Shown here piece by piece: positions 50,865 through 59,691 of a DNA stretch of 64,000 bases. The stretch comes from Enterococcus diestrammenae (lineage in GTDB: Bacteria > Bacillota > Bacilli > Lactobacillales > Enterococcaceae): the NCBI RefSeq assembly GCF_009933255.1, contig NZ_MAEI01000054.1, positions 372,001 through 436,000 on the forward strand. Reading direction: 5' to 3'. Position 1 is the first letter of the stretch. Every line of letters starts with the position of its first letter. Under the pieces are notes generated by a model. That model had not been told where the DNA came from, searched no databases, and saw only the letters and a list, made by a program, of their open reading frames with translations. Made by a program: the position numbers and the translations under genes.

Positions 50865-52064
50865 ATGGAAACAAAAGAATTGAAAGAGATGACAGGATTT
50901 TACGGTGATTTTGGTGGCCAATTTGTGCCGCCCCATATCAAGGTGGCGATGGATGAAATCGCCGCATCCTATGAAGCAGCCAAGCTCGATCCGACATTTC
51001 AGGAGGAATACCAAAGCTTACTGAAAGACTATTCCGGTCGGGAAACCCCGCTGTATTTTGCGGAAAAATTGACGCAGCAATTAGGCGGAGCAAAAATTTA
51101 TTTAAAACGAGAAGACTTAAACCATTTAGGCGCTCATAAGTTAAATAACGTGCTCGGCCAGATGTTATTAGCCAAACGGATGGGCAAAACCCGCATCATC
51201 GCAGAAACCGGTGCCGGCCAACATGGGGTGGCCACAGCGGCAGCGGCGGCTCGCTTTGGCTTTGAGTGCGTGGTGTACATGGGAGCCGAAGATTGCGAGC
51301 GGCAAAAATTGAACGTCTTTCGGATGGAAATGTTAGGGGCGACGGTGGTTTCCGTGACACGAGGCACCCAAACGTTGAAAGACGCAGTGGATGCTGCGTT
51401 TGAAGACTTGATGGAAAACCTCGATGATACGTTTTACGTGATTGGCTCGGCAGTCGGCCCCCACCCCTATCCGCTGATGGTCAAGGATTTCCAACGGGTG
51501 ATTAGCCAGGAATCCAAGCGCCAAATTTTGGCAAAAGAAGGACGGCTACCGGATATGGTGATTGCTTGTGTCGGGGGCGGCTCCAATGCGATTGGCTCAT
51601 TTGCCGAATACCTCGATGATCCCGAGGTGCAGCTAGTGGGAGCCGAGGCCGCGGGAGAAGGCGTCGATACGCCGCGACACGCAGCTACTATGACGGTAGG
51701 GTCCATCGGGGTCTTGGACGGCATGAACACTTATGGTATCTTTGACGAAGCGGGCAAGGTGGCGCCTGTGTATTCCATCTCGGCTGGCTTGGATTATCCG
51801 GGGGTGGGGCCAGAACACGCCTATTTGAAAGACAGCGGTCGCGCCGAGTACGTGGCGATTACCGATGAGGAAGCGGTCCAAGCCTTCTTGACCTTGTCCA
51901 AAGCAGAAGGTATCATCCCCGCCATCGAAAGCTCCCATGCCGTCGCCGAAGCTTGCAAACGAGTGCCCCGCATGGCCCCTGATCAAGTGGTCATCATCAA
52001 CATCTCTGGTCGCGGCGACAAAGATGTGGAACAAATCGCCAAATACTTGAATATTGAAATCTAG
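50865..52064 (+). CDS. trpB: Tryptophan synthase beta chain, lone trpB
   Basis: A 399-residue TrpB. The PLP lysine lies in the KREDLNHLGAHKLNN segment near residue 90, where most TrpB proteins have NHTGAHK, so the Thr is replaced by Leu; ETGAGQHGVATA, CVGGGSNAIG (phosphate cup) and ISGRGDKD follow. It condenses indole with serine to tryptophan. No trpA or other trp gene is nearby, so it may salvage free indole. TGGAGGA lies 8-13 bases upstream. Expression is probably controlled by the leader peptide and attenuator. Confidence 0.93.
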   Translation: METKELKEMTGFYGDFGGQFVPPHIKVAMDEIAASYEAAKLDPTFQEEYQSLLKDYSGRETPLYFAEKLTQQLGGAKIYLKREDLNHLGAHKLNNVLGQMLLAKRMGKTRIIAETGAGQHGVATAAAAARFGFECVVYMGAEDCERQKLNVFRMEMLGATVVSVTRGTQTLKDAVDAAFEDLMENLDDTFYVIGSAVGPHPYPLMVKDFQRVISQESKRQILAKEGRLPDMVIACVGGGSNAIGSFAEYLDDPEVQLVGAEAAGEGVDTPRHAATMTVGSIGVLDGMNTYGIFDEAGKVAPVYSISAGLDYPGVGPEHAYLKDSGRAEYVAITDEEAVQAFLTLSKAEGIIPAIESSHAVAEACKRVPRMAPDQVVIINISGRGDKDVEQIAKYLNIEI

Positions 52065-52182
52065 CCTCCTCTGCCGTCACTTTGAAAAGTGGTGCTATCG
52101 AAGCAAATAACATCAGCGTTCAACCTCTAGAGGAAGCTTTCCAAGGACCTCCAGAGTTTTGATAACAAACCAGAAAAAGCCG

Positions 52183-52225
52183 CCAGCTATAGATGGAAAC
52201 ATCTAGCAGCTGGGGTTTTTTCGTT
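52183..52225 (+). terminator. Rho-independent terminator
   Basis: CCAGCT-TAGATG pairs with CATCTA-AGCTGG around a short loop, followed by GGTTTTTT. It ends trpB. Confidence 0.85.
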
Positions 52226-52247
52226 TGGTGAAAGGCTTTTCAACATG

Positions 52248-52265
52248 GTTATAACGTGTTATAAT
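52248..52265 (+). promoter_or_regulatory. Promoter-operator of a toxin-antitoxin operon
   Basis: GTTATAAC (self-complementary) and GTTATAAT repeat with a 10-bp period, and the second contains the -10 TATAAT (52260-52265). Such sites are bound by the antitoxin for autoregulation. Confidence 0.6.
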
Positions 52266-52292
52266 GTTAACGTAAGAAAGGACGTGGACCAG

Positions 52293-52544
52293 ATGGGTGA
52301 ACTGAAAATCCGCAAGATTGGCAATTCCTTGGGGGCGATTTTTCCTAAAGATTGGGAGCTAAAAGAAGGCGATATCCTAACTTATGAGAAAAAGGGCAAT
52401 GGCTATCTCTTGGATACTACGGAAACCGCCCGTGAACATGACCGCCAATTAATTGAGGAAAGCTTTGCCGAGTATGAGGCTGCCAAGATGGTCTCTGAGG
52501 ATCAGCTGAAGGAGCGCTTTGGCAAGTATGGTTGGGGGAAGTGA
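52293..52544 (+). CDS. AbrB/MazE-type antitoxin
   Basis: An 83-residue protein with an N-terminal swapped-hairpin AbrB domain (LKIRKIGNSLGAIFPKDW, LKEGDILTYEKKG) and an acidic C-terminal tail that would bind the toxin. ATG 52293 has GAAAGGACG at about 10 bases; the frame is open earlier but overlaps the promoter. It ends 1 base before the toxin start. Probable autorepressor of the operon. Confidence 0.85.
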   Translation: MGELKIRKIGNSLGAIFPKDWELKEGDILTYEKKGNGYLLDTTETAREHDRQLIEESFAEYEAAKMVSEDQLKERFGKYGWGK

Positions 52545-52545
52545 G

Positions 52546-52863
52546 ATGGCGGTTTTTACGATTGGGTATACTCAGCAGTTTTACCAGAGTTTAGCGGAGT
52601 TGGTCAGCTGGTGGGAAGAGGAGCTGTTATTTACTGAGGCGGAGATTTCCCGTTTTGTGACGTTGATTTATGAGAGTTTACAGAAGGTCAGACACTTTCC
52701 GCAGATGTACCCTGAAGTTTCTGAAGTGTATGGTTTTACTCAGCCGACGCATCGGATCGTTATCGGCAAGGCGTTGGCACTGTTTTATCGGGTAGATGAA
52801 GCGCGGCAAGTGATTGTGGTGGGTCGGATTTTCCAAACGAAACAGTTGAAATTGCAGTTTTAG
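52546..52863 (+). CDS. RelE/ParE-superfamily toxin
   Basis: A 105-residue protein with the alpha-beta fold of the RelE/ParE superfamily: early helices (YQSLAELVSWWEEELLF), ISRFVTLIYESLQKVRHFPQMYPE and C-terminal strands RIVIGKALALFYRVD and QVIVVGRIFQT. It either cleaves mRNA at the ribosome or poisons gyrase; which one is not decidable. ATG 52546 directly follows the antitoxin stop with GGGGGAAG upstream. An AbrB-type antitoxin with this toxin type is a known but less common combination. Confidence 0.8.
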   Translation: MAVFTIGYTQQFYQSLAELVSWWEEELLFTEAEISRFVTLIYESLQKVRHFPQMYPEVSEVYGFTQPTHRIVIGKALALFYRVDEARQVIVVGRIFQTKQLKLQF

Positions 52864-52895
52864 CAGTGCTTAAAAGAGAAAAGGGAAGAGCTTTG

Positions 52896-53131
52896 ATGGC
52901 GACGATTACTGTTTCAGTGACCGCGCAGAAAAAGCATGGTTACAACAACTAGCAGTTTTTCATGGCATCAGTCTGTCAAACTTGTTATTGACTTATTCCA
53001 TCGATCAGTAGCAGGACTGGTACGATAGCCAAATTGCTAACGTGGCGTATAAATCTTGGAAAAACCAAGGCGGCGAGAGCGTTGGAATGGCAGAAGTTTT
53101 GCGATTGTTTGACAATCCGGACAGAAAATAA
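52896..53131 (+). pseudogene. Decayed antitoxin-like gene (DUF6290/RelB type)
   Basis: From ATG 52896 the text MATITVSVT changes frame and continues as EKAWLQQLAVFHGISLSNLL, then meets a TAG and goes on as DWYDSQIANVAYKSWKNQGG to TAA 53129. It looks like a ribbon-helix-helix antitoxin of the DUF6290 group with one frameshift and one stop. No toxin partner follows; downstream lies the IS607-type element. Confidence 0.65.
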
Positions 53132-53444
53132 CGGAAGCGAGAGTTGTATCAATTAGCAGTAGAGGCTGTGTGATCAATAAGCAAATGTGGGAGTGTGTCG
53201 TCAAGGGTTTAGCAGCTAAATCAAGGTGACACGCTGTTTTTTTTCAATCCTCTACCAACATCATTTTTTACCCCAACGAAAGTATTCAGCAGACTACGTC
53301 AGTCAGACTGCTTTCTTGGTATACTATCTGTAACAAATCCAGTCGATTAAGAAGGCTAATTACAGTTGAGTAAAATATATAAATACCTATAAATATATTA
53401 TTTATAATATCGATATTTGGTATAATCATATTGAGGTGAAGATT

Positions 53445-54083
53445 ATGACTATGTATTCGATAGGAGAATTTGGAAAACAAATAGGCGTAACGCCGCAAAC
53501 ATTGAGAAATTGGGATAAAAAAGGTGAGTTAAAGCCTGCTCATGTCTCACAGGGTGGGACTCGTTATTATTCTGAAGAACAACGAAATCAATTCCTAGGA
53601 ATCGCTGGAAGAAAGAAACCAAAGAGAATAAGCATCGGTTATTGTAGAGTAAGTTCAAATAAACAAAAAGATGACTTGGAACAACAGATAGAGAATGTTA
53701 AAACTTACATGATTGCACGAGGGTATCAATTTGACATTATTCAAGATATCGGTAGTGGAATCAACTACAACAAAAAAGGATTAACCCAATTAATTGACAG
53801 AATTACCAATGGAGAAATAGACAAGGTAGTGGTTCTGTACAAAGACCGCTTAATCCGTTTTGGTTATGAACTTATTGAAAATCTTTGTAATAAATATGGC
53901 ACAGAAATAGAAATTATTGACAATACAGAAAAGACGGAAGAACAGGAATTAGTCGAGGACTTAATTCAAATTGTTACTTTTAGTTGCCGGTTACAAGGAA
54001 AACGAGGAAATAAAGCTAAGGAGATGATTAAGGAGTTGATGGAAGATGATACGAGCCAAGAAAGTAAGACTACGCCCGACTAA
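53445..54083 (+). CDS. tnpA: IS607-family serine recombinase TnpA
   Basis: A ~212-residue transposase. Residues 1-60 are a MerR-like helix-turn-helix (YSIGEFGKQIGVTPQTLRNWD), and residues ~65-190 are the resolvase domain with the catalytic serine in GYCRVSSNKQKDDLEQQ and the downstream DIGSGINYNKKG and YKDRLIRFG segments. GAGGTGAAG stands 6 bases before ATG 53445. TATAAT at 53420-53425 is a likely -10. Its end overlaps tnpB by 38 bases. Confidence 0.93.
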   Translation: MTMYSIGEFGKQIGVTPQTLRNWDKKGELKPAHVSQGGTRYYSEEQRNQFLGIAGRKKPKRISIGYCRVSSNKQKDDLEQQIENVKTYMIARGYQFDIIQDIGSGINYNKKGLTQLIDRITNGEIDKVVVLYKDRLIRFGYELIENLCNKYGTEIEIIDNTEKTEEQELVEDLIQIVTFSCRLQGKRGNKAKEMIKELMEDDTSQESKTTPD

Positions 54084-55182
54084 AGAACAAGAAAAACAAC
54101 TATGGCAATCGGCTGGAACTGCTCGATGGATTTTTAACTGGACGTTGAAAATGCAAGAAATGAATCATCGGTTCGGCGGAAAGTTTATTAGTAATAACGA
54201 CTTACGCAAGCACATCACAAAAATGAAAAAGCGTCCAAAATATATGTGGTTGAATAAAGTATCAAATAATATTGCCAAACAGGCAGTGAAAGACGCGTGT
54301 GATGCCTACAAAAAATGGTTTGATGGGATGACGGGCAAAAGTCATTTAAAGGCTGAAAAACCACGATTCAAGTCAAAAAAGAAGTCGAAACCAGCTTTTT
54401 ATAATGACAACATCAAGCTGAAAGTGAAGTCAAAATCAATTTTACTTGAAAAAATTGGTTGGGTAAAAACCAGCGAACAAATCCCAATGAACACAAAGTA
54501 TTCCAATCCACGAATTAGTTTCGATGGAAAGTATTGGTATATTTCAGTTAGTATTGAGGAAGATAAACCAGTGCAGAACTTAACAGGTGAAATACTGGGG
54601 ATTGACCTTGGCATCAAAGATTTAGCCATTGTTTCCAATGGCAAAGTCTACAAAAACATTAACAAATCAAGCAAAGTTAAAAAACTTGAGAAACGCTTAC
54701 GTCGGTTACAGCGCAACGTTTCTCGGAAATATGAGAAGAATAAGGAGGGAAACCGATTTGTCAAAACGTGTAACATCTATAAATTAGAAAATAAAATTCG
54801 GCATACACATCGAAAACTAGCGAATATTCGTCAGAACCATTTACATCAAACAACAACGGAGATAGTGAAAACCAAACCATCAAGAATCGTTGTAGAAACC
54901 TTGAATGTAAAAGGAATGATGAAAAATAAATACTTAGCAAAATCAGTTGCACAACAAAAATTCTATGAATTCAAGCGACAGCTTCAATATAAATGTGAAA
55001 ATTATGGTATTGAATTAGTAGAAGCAGGTAAGTTTTATCCAAGTTCTAAGCTATGCCATGAATGTGGGCACAAAAAAGTAGACTTAAAACTATCTGATCG
55101 TATCTATCACTGTGAAGAATGCGGCTATACAGCGGATAGAGATTATAATGCAAGTCTGAATTTAGCTAGTTATAGTGCGTAA
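54046..55182 (+). CDS. tnpB: TnpB RNA-guided nuclease
   Basis: A 378-residue TnpB of normal length, with the RuvC acidic residues in GIDLGIKDLA (Asp near 186), VVETLNVKGM (Glu near 284) and DRDYNASLNL (Asp near 364), and the zinc ribbon CHECG...CEECG (337-359). Work on ISDra2 and other elements shows that TnpB proteins are RNA-guided DNA endonucleases, ancestors of Cas12, which keep the element in place by cutting empty donor sites. All catalytic residues are present, so it is probably active. Confidence 0.94.
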   Translation: MIRAKKVRLRPTKEQEKQLWQSAGTARWIFNWTLKMQEMNHRFGGKFISNNDLRKHITKMKKRPKYMWLNKVSNNIAKQAVKDACDAYKKWFDGMTGKSHLKAEKPRFKSKKKSKPAFYNDNIKLKVKSKSILLEKIGWVKTSEQIPMNTKYSNPRISFDGKYWYISVSIEEDKPVQNLTGEILGIDLGIKDLAIVSNGKVYKNINKSSKVKKLEKRLRRLQRNVSRKYEKNKEGNRFVKTCNIYKLENKIRHTHRKLANIRQNHLHQTTTEIVKTKPSRIVVETLNVKGMMKNKYLAKSVAQQKFYEFKRQLQYKCENYGIELVEAGKFYPSSKLCHECGHKKVDLKLSDRIYHCEECGYTADRDYNASLNLASYSA

Positions 55183-55375
55183 TCTATGAGCTTCTACTGA
55201 GACAGAAACGTAGATATGTAGGATTCGTTGTATCCGAATTAACGCCTGCGGAGTGTTATAGCAAACGAGAGTAGCGAGCAAATGGCAAAATCGGACACGT
55301 AGAAACAGGAAATAAACATAAATCTGACAACATTTATAGTTGGTTAGAAATATTTATAGATTTTTGGCAACGGTG
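55183..55375 (+). ncRNA. Putative omega RNA (reRNA) of TnpB
   Basis: The untranslated 3' part of the element holds small hairpins (ATTCG / CGAAT near 55223-55240) and an AACGCCTGCGGAG stretch typical of TnpB scaffold regions, ending in an AT-rich TTTATAG-rich end. In studied elements the guide RNA spans the end of tnpB and this region, and its guide lies just beyond the right end. The exact boundaries need mapping. Confidence 0.5.
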
Positions 55376-55377
55376 CA

Positions 55378-55563
55378 ATGATGAAAGTAAAGAAGCCCAC
55401 TTCCCTTATCCGGGTGATAAAGGGATTTATTCGAATTCTCCCTTTTGTCAATACCAGCAGCGACACGTTTGGACGAAATGCCAATGGCTACCTCCATTCA
55501 CAGGCACAGCGCTTAAAACAAATTGAACGAGAACGGGAAAGAGAGCGGGATCATTATTCCTAA
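55378..55563 (+). CDS. Doubtful small protein (61 aa) beside the IS607 element
   Basis: A 61-residue frame with a basic, partly hydrophobic start (SLIRVIKGFIRILPFV) and a charged end (RERERERD). No ribosome site is clear and no family is recognised. It abuts the right end of the element and may be the remnant of an interrupted gene. Confidence 0.25.
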   Translation: MMKVKKPTSLIRVIKGFIRILPFVNTSSDTFGRNANGYLHSQAQRLKQIERERERERDHYS

Positions 55564-55695
55564 AGCTTAACCTGTAAGTGCTTGTCAGCTAATTTCAGAC
55601 AATTTGGAAAAAGTTTATAGAAAAATCTGGCAAGATATTGTCACAATGGGTATTTCGCACTGCGAGCCATTTAAAGAGTGCCATTTAAAAAAACA

Positions 55696-55741
55696 AAAGT
55701 TACCGGCTATTGTTGCGAGCAACTCTGTCGGTAGCTTTTTT
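55696..55741 (+). terminator. Rho-independent terminator
   Basis: AAGTTACCGGC pairs with GTCGGTAGCTT (two G-T pairs), followed by six T. It stands in the 385-base stretch between the doubtful small frame and the UPF0173 gene; TATAAT near 55857 is that gene's likely -10. Confidence 0.7.
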
Positions 55742-55948
55742 ATTGACTTCACAAAGTATCACTTGTTGAAATGAAGACGTAACCGACACAAGCTGAAGAA
55801 TATCAGGTGTTCCTTCCCCAAAGCATTCTCTCTGTCCGTTTTGCTGTTTTATCTGTTATAATGAAACTGTTACAGTAAGGTCTCGTTGACTAGTTATTTC
55901 AGGCAAGTGATGGTCAAAAAAGCCAAGACTTAGAGGAGGATTCCTTCT

Positions 55949-56632
55949 ATGAAAATCACATATCATGGTCACTCAGTGGTTTCCATTGTGACCGAAACAG
56001 GATGCTGTATTGTGATCGATCCGTTTTTTACCGGCAATACTTTAGCCGATATCCCTGCGGAGGCGGTCCAAGCAGATTATATCCTGATTACCCACGGCCA
56101 TTCCGATCACATCGGGGATATGGTGGCGATTGCCAAAGCCTGTGAGGCGACGGTGGTGGGGATGGTGGAAGTCTGCCATTATGCAGAAACTCAAGGGGTG
56201 AAAAAGACCCACGGCATGAATATCGGTGGTCGCTTTACCTTTCCTTTTGGACGAGTGAAGCTGGTGTCGGCGCTGCATAGTACCGGACTAGAAGTGGCGG
56301 GCCAGATGGTTTATATGGGAGAAGCAGCTGGTTTGATTTTGGAAATCGAAGGCAAAACCATCTATCACGCGGGGGATACGAGTTATTTTCGCGATATGGA
56401 ATTGATCGGCGAGTACTTCGAGGTGGATTTGGCCTTCTTGCCGATTGGCGATAATTTTACCATGGGGCCAGCCGAAGCGGCGGTGGCGGCAGCCAGTATC
56501 CAGGCGAAAAAAGTTGTGCCGATTCATTACAATACCTTCCCAGTGATCCAACAAGATCCGCAACAATTTGTGGGCATGTTGGAAGCGTCGGTGGGAGAAA
56601 TCATGCACCCCGGCGAAACCGTGACTTTATAA
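55949..56632 (+). CDS. UPF0173 metal-dependent hydrolase
   Basis: A 227-residue metallo-beta-lactamase-fold protein with the metal motif ITHGHSDHIGD near 48, further ligands in SALHSTG and HAGDTSYF, and the UPF0173 signature PIGDNFTMGP. Equivalent to B. subtilis YtkL; reaction unknown. AGGAGG lies 9 bases upstream. It opens the conserved ytkL-ytoI-nrnA block. Confidence 0.92.
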   Translation: MKITYHGHSVVSIVTETGCCIVIDPFFTGNTLADIPAEAVQADYILITHGHSDHIGDMVAIAKACEATVVGMVEVCHYAETQGVKKTHGMNIGGRFTFPFGRVKLVSALHSTGLEVAGQMVYMGEAAGLILEIEGKTIYHAGDTSYFRDMELIGEYFEVDLAFLPIGDNFTMGPAEAAVAAASIQAKKVVPIHYNTFPVIQQDPQQFVGMLEASVGEIMHPGETVTL

Positions 56633-56692
56633 TCTTTCAAACCGGATGTAGCAAGCAAACGGCCATTAACCTATAGAAAAGAGTTGACTCTG

Positions 56693-58024
56693 TTGGCAAC
56701 AAAACACGACCTGATTTTAAACCATATCGAAAGTCTACCCATCGGCGACCGGATCTCGGTGCGGGGGATCGCCAAAGCGCTAAACGTCAGTGAAGGGACG
56801 GCATACCGGGCCATCAAAGACGCGGAAAATATCGGCTTGGTGTCCACCATTCAGCGGGTGGGAACGATTCGTATCGAACGAAAATTAAAAAAACATATTG
56901 AACGCCTAACTTTTGGCGAAGTGGTCCAAATTATTGAAGGGGACGTCTTAGGTGGCGCAGACGGGCTGAACAAAGTCTTGAACAAATTTGTCATCGGAGC
57001 CATGAAAGAAGAGGCCATGGAGCGTTATATTACTCCGGGTTCCTTGATGATTGTCGGCAACCGAGAAGAAGTCCATCGCTTGGCCTTGGAACATGGGGCG
57101 GCCGTCTTGATTACCGGTGGTTTCGGGACATCGGCGGAAATTGCTCGCCTGGCAGACAAGGTAGCGATGCCGGTGATGAGTACCACCTATGATACCTTTA
57201 CCGTGGCGACGATGATCAACCGGGCGTTATCTGACCAGTTGATTAAAAAAGATATCATGTTGGTGTCTGATATTTATGTGCCTTTGGAAAAGACCTTGTA
57301 CTTAAACAGCCAAGACACGGTGAAAGATTACAAAAAACTCGCTGACCGCAGCAGTCATTCCCGCTTTCCGGTGGTGAATCGCAGCATGCGCCTCGTGGGA
57401 ATCGTCACCGCTAAAGATATCTTGGAAAAATCCGATAAGCTGACCATCGAAAAAGTCATGACCAAAGACCCGAATTTTGTCAAACGGGAAATGAGTGTCG
57501 CCTCCGTCAGTCACCAGATGATCTGGGATGGCTTGGAAGTGATGCCGGTGGTTTCCGATGATTTGAGTTTGGTGGGCTTGGTTTCTCGGCAAGATGTCAT
57601 GAAGGCGATGCAGCTGGTGCAGCGGCAAACCCAGATGTCAGATACCATCAGCGACCAGATTACCGGTGAGATTCAGCTGATCGATCACGATGGCGACGGC
57701 AAGAAAAAAGAGATGCCGGAGTTTCTTTTTACCGTCTCGCCCCAGATGGTCAATGAAGTCGGCACGATTTCCATGGGCGTGCTGAATGAAGTGGTGGCCA
57801 ATGCCGTCAAACGTACGTTGTATTTCAATCAACGCCGCAACACCTGGATTGAACAGATCAATCTACATTATTTCCGCTTGATTCAGCTAGAAAGCCAGTT
57901 GGTGATTCGCCCGCGGATTTTGGAATTAGGCCGGCGTTCGGCAAAGTTGGACATCGAGATTTACATCGAAAACACGTTGGTGGCCAAAGCCATCGTGGTC
58001 TGCCAAGTTTTGGAACGCCCCTAA
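56693..58024 (+). CDS. DRTGG/CBS/HotDog regulator (YtoI-like)
   Basis: A ~443-residue cytoplasmic protein equivalent to YtoI. Order: winged helix (~1-65), DRTGG domain (~68-180), a pair of CBS domains (~190-310, with FPVVNRSMRLVGIVTAKDIL and VMPVVSDDLSLVGLVSR) and a thioesterase-like HotDog domain (~330-440). CBS and DRTGG domains usually bind adenosine nucleotides, so it may sense a nucleotide signal. TTG 56693 is preferred, with AGAAAAGAG 9 bases upstream; TTG 56684 is too close to it. Confidence 0.85.
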   Translation: MATKHDLILNHIESLPIGDRISVRGIAKALNVSEGTAYRAIKDAENIGLVSTIQRVGTIRIERKLKKHIERLTFGEVVQIIEGDVLGGADGLNKVLNKFVIGAMKEEAMERYITPGSLMIVGNREEVHRLALEHGAAVLITGGFGTSAEIARLADKVAMPVMSTTYDTFTVATMINRALSDQLIKKDIMLVSDIYVPLEKTLYLNSQDTVKDYKKLADRSSHSRFPVVNRSMRLVGIVTAKDILEKSDKLTIEKVMTKDPNFVKREMSVASVSHQMIWDGLEVMPVVSDDLSLVGLVSRQDVMKAMQLVQRQTQMSDTISDQITGEIQLIDHDGDGKKKEMPEFLFTVSPQMVNEVGTISMGVLNEVVANAVKRTLYFNQRRNTWIEQINLHYFRLIQLESQLVIRPRILELGRRSAKLDIEIYIENTLVAKAIVVCQVLERP

Positions 58025-58058
58025 GTTGCACGAGAAAATTTGAAATGAGGAACATCTA

Positions 58059-59036
58059 ATGAGCAGTATTCGACAAGAAATTTTACAAGCCATCAAAGAC
58101 TACGATCGCATCATCATCCATCGCCACATGCGACCAGATCCCGATGCCCTCGGTTCCCAAGTGGGGTTGGCCGAAGTCTTACGGGCCAGTTTTCCCACAA
58201 AAGAGATTTACCAAGTCGGCGGCCCCGTGGAAGGGCTGGACTATTTGGCAGAAATGGATGAGGTAGCTGATCATCTGTACCAAGGCGCCTTGGTGATTGT
58301 CACCGATACCGCCAATTCTCCCCGGATTAGCGATCAGCGTTTTGAATTTGGGGAACGACTGGTGAAAATCGATCACCACCCCAATGACGAACCCTATGGC
58401 GATTTGGTGTGGGTCAATACCAAAGCTTCCAGCTGTAGTGAGATGGTTGCGGATTTTGCCTTATCTTTTCCAGAAGAACTGGTAGTCAATCAAGCGGCCG
58501 CCCGCCTGCTGTATGCCGGCATCGTGGGGGACACCGGTCGCTTCTTGTATCCGGCGACCACCGCCCATACGTTGGCGATTTCCGGACGGCTATTGGAATA
58601 CGGTTTTGACGCGGCGTTGCTCAATCGTCAGCTGCAACAGATTTCCTTGAAAGTTGCTCATCTATCCGGCTACGTCTACCAGCATATCGAAGCCGATGAC
58701 AATGGCGCGGGCCAAGTGATTTTGCCACAGGAATTGCTGGAAAAATACGGCGTCGTGGATTCGGAAACAGCCGCTTTAGTGCCGTTACCAGGCACGGTGG
58801 ATAGCATTTTGGCTTGGGCCCTCTTTGTCTGGCAACCAGAAGGCTACTACCGCGTGCGCCTACGTTCAAAAGGCCCAGTGATCAATGAAATCGCCAAACG
58901 ACACCACGGCGGCGGCCACCCATTAGCTTCGGGGGCCAATGCGCGAGATCTTGACGAAGTTGCCGAAATCTACAGCGAAATCCAAGACTTGTGTCGTAGG
59001 TTTAAAGAAGAACAAGCAGCGGCGCCAGAAAACTAG
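58059..59036 (+). CDS. nrnA: Bifunctional oligoribonuclease / pAp phosphatase NrnA
   Basis: A 325-residue DHH/DHHA1 phosphoesterase. Motifs: HRHMRPDPDALGS near 20, VTDTAN near 88, DHHP near 105, GDTGRFLYPATT, and the C-terminal RHHGGGHPLASGA near 283. NrnA degrades short oligoribonucleotides and 3'-phosphoadenosine-5'-phosphate. It follows the YtoI-like gene by 34 bases as in Bacillus, and a strong terminator ends the block. Confidence 0.94.
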   Translation: MSSIRQEILQAIKDYDRIIIHRHMRPDPDALGSQVGLAEVLRASFPTKEIYQVGGPVEGLDYLAEMDEVADHLYQGALVIVTDTANSPRISDQRFEFGERLVKIDHHPNDEPYGDLVWVNTKASSCSEMVADFALSFPEELVVNQAAARLLYAGIVGDTGRFLYPATTAHTLAISGRLLEYGFDAALLNRQLQQISLKVAHLSGYVYQHIEADDNGAGQVILPQELLEKYGVVDSETAALVPLPGTVDSILAWALFVWQPEGYYRVRLRSKGPVINEIAKRHHGGGHPLASGANARDLDEVAEIYSEIQDLCRRFKEEQAAAPEN

Positions 59037-59068
59037 GGCGCCCAGCCAGTATGTATAGGAAAGTATCG

Positions 59069-59113
59069 TAAAAACGTCCAAAGACTCAGGGTGGTCTTTG
59101 GACGTTTTTTATA
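59069..59113 (+). terminator. Rho-independent terminator
   Basis: AAAACGTCCAAAGAC and GTCTTTGGACGTTTT form a 15-bp stem with an 8-base loop, followed by TT. Closes nrnA. Confidence 0.9.
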
Positions 59114-59280
59114 GATGACGGCTTATAAAATTTATGCGCTATACAGGCTAATGTCTCCCGCTATCATAGTGATGTTACGAAAAAGGTGAAATTTAGCCCC
59201 GCAAGAATTGGGTTGACGGTAACAAGGACCGCTTGACCTTTAAGGCTTGCCCCTCTTCAGGAAGCGTCTAAAAAGCTTTC

Positions 59281-59691
59281 CTAACGTATTTTTTCTACTT
59301 TTCCCGATGTTTTTAGATCATTTGCCACGGCTTCCTTCATTTCATCAAATGCTTGCTGGCTAGTTGTGATGTTTAAAATGAACTGGACGGCTTCTTCTTG
59401 TGTAAATTTCGTGGTATACCCATTCATCATAAATAAGGTGAGCATCGCCACGAGGGCGGTGCGCTTATTGCCGTTTTGAAAGGGGTGCCTTTTCGCTAGA
59501 TTGATAGCTAAAATCGCAGCTTTATCATGGATTGTTGGGTATAAGGCTTCACCAAAAACCTCTTGTTGCGGTTGATTTACCGCCATATCCAAGGCGGCTG
59601 CGTCCTTGATCCCGATTAGCTCCCCTGAAGAAACGGTTGTAATTAGTTTGGTGTTGATTTTTACGATATCTTTTACTGTCAAATATCTCAT
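59281..59691 (-). CDS. doc: Doc-type (death-on-curing) Fic-fold toxin
   Basis: A 136-residue Doc protein with the Fic-fold motif HPFQNGNKR at residues 69-77 (consensus HPFxDGNKR in Doc; the usual acidic residue is Asn here). Doc phosphorylates EF-Tu and stops translation. The Asp-to-Asn change might lower activity, although Asn is the usual residue in some Fic relatives. The start overlaps the end of the antitoxin gene by four bases, so the pair is translationally coupled. Confidence 0.9.
   Translation of the reverse strand: MRYLTVKDIVKINTKLITTVSSGELIGIKDAAALDMAVNQPQQEVFGEALYPTIHDKAAILAINLAKRHPFQNGNKRTALVAMLTLFMMNGYTTKFTQEEAVQFILNITTSQQAFDEMKEAVANDLKTSGKVEKIR

Larger units (their letters stand above)
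53350..55375 (+). mobile_element. IS607-family insertion element (tnpA + tnpB)
   Basis: A serine recombinase with a MerR-like N-terminus and an overlapping TnpB define an IS607-type element. Such elements have no terminal inverted repeats and make no target duplication, so the ends are approximate: left in the AT-rich stretch around 53350-53430, right near 55372, after the TTTATAG-containing 3' region. Both genes look intact. Confidence 0.75.

Noticed and set aside
50391..50866. Minus-strand frames through the trpB leader with repeated SFREASPRKQT text
   Set aside because: The repetition comes from the DNA duplication; no start signals and no homology seen.
55223..55240. CGTTGTA inside the IS607 3' region as another sigma-type element
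   Set aside because: Only the seven-base core matches; it is the loop side of a hairpin in the TnpB guide RNA region.
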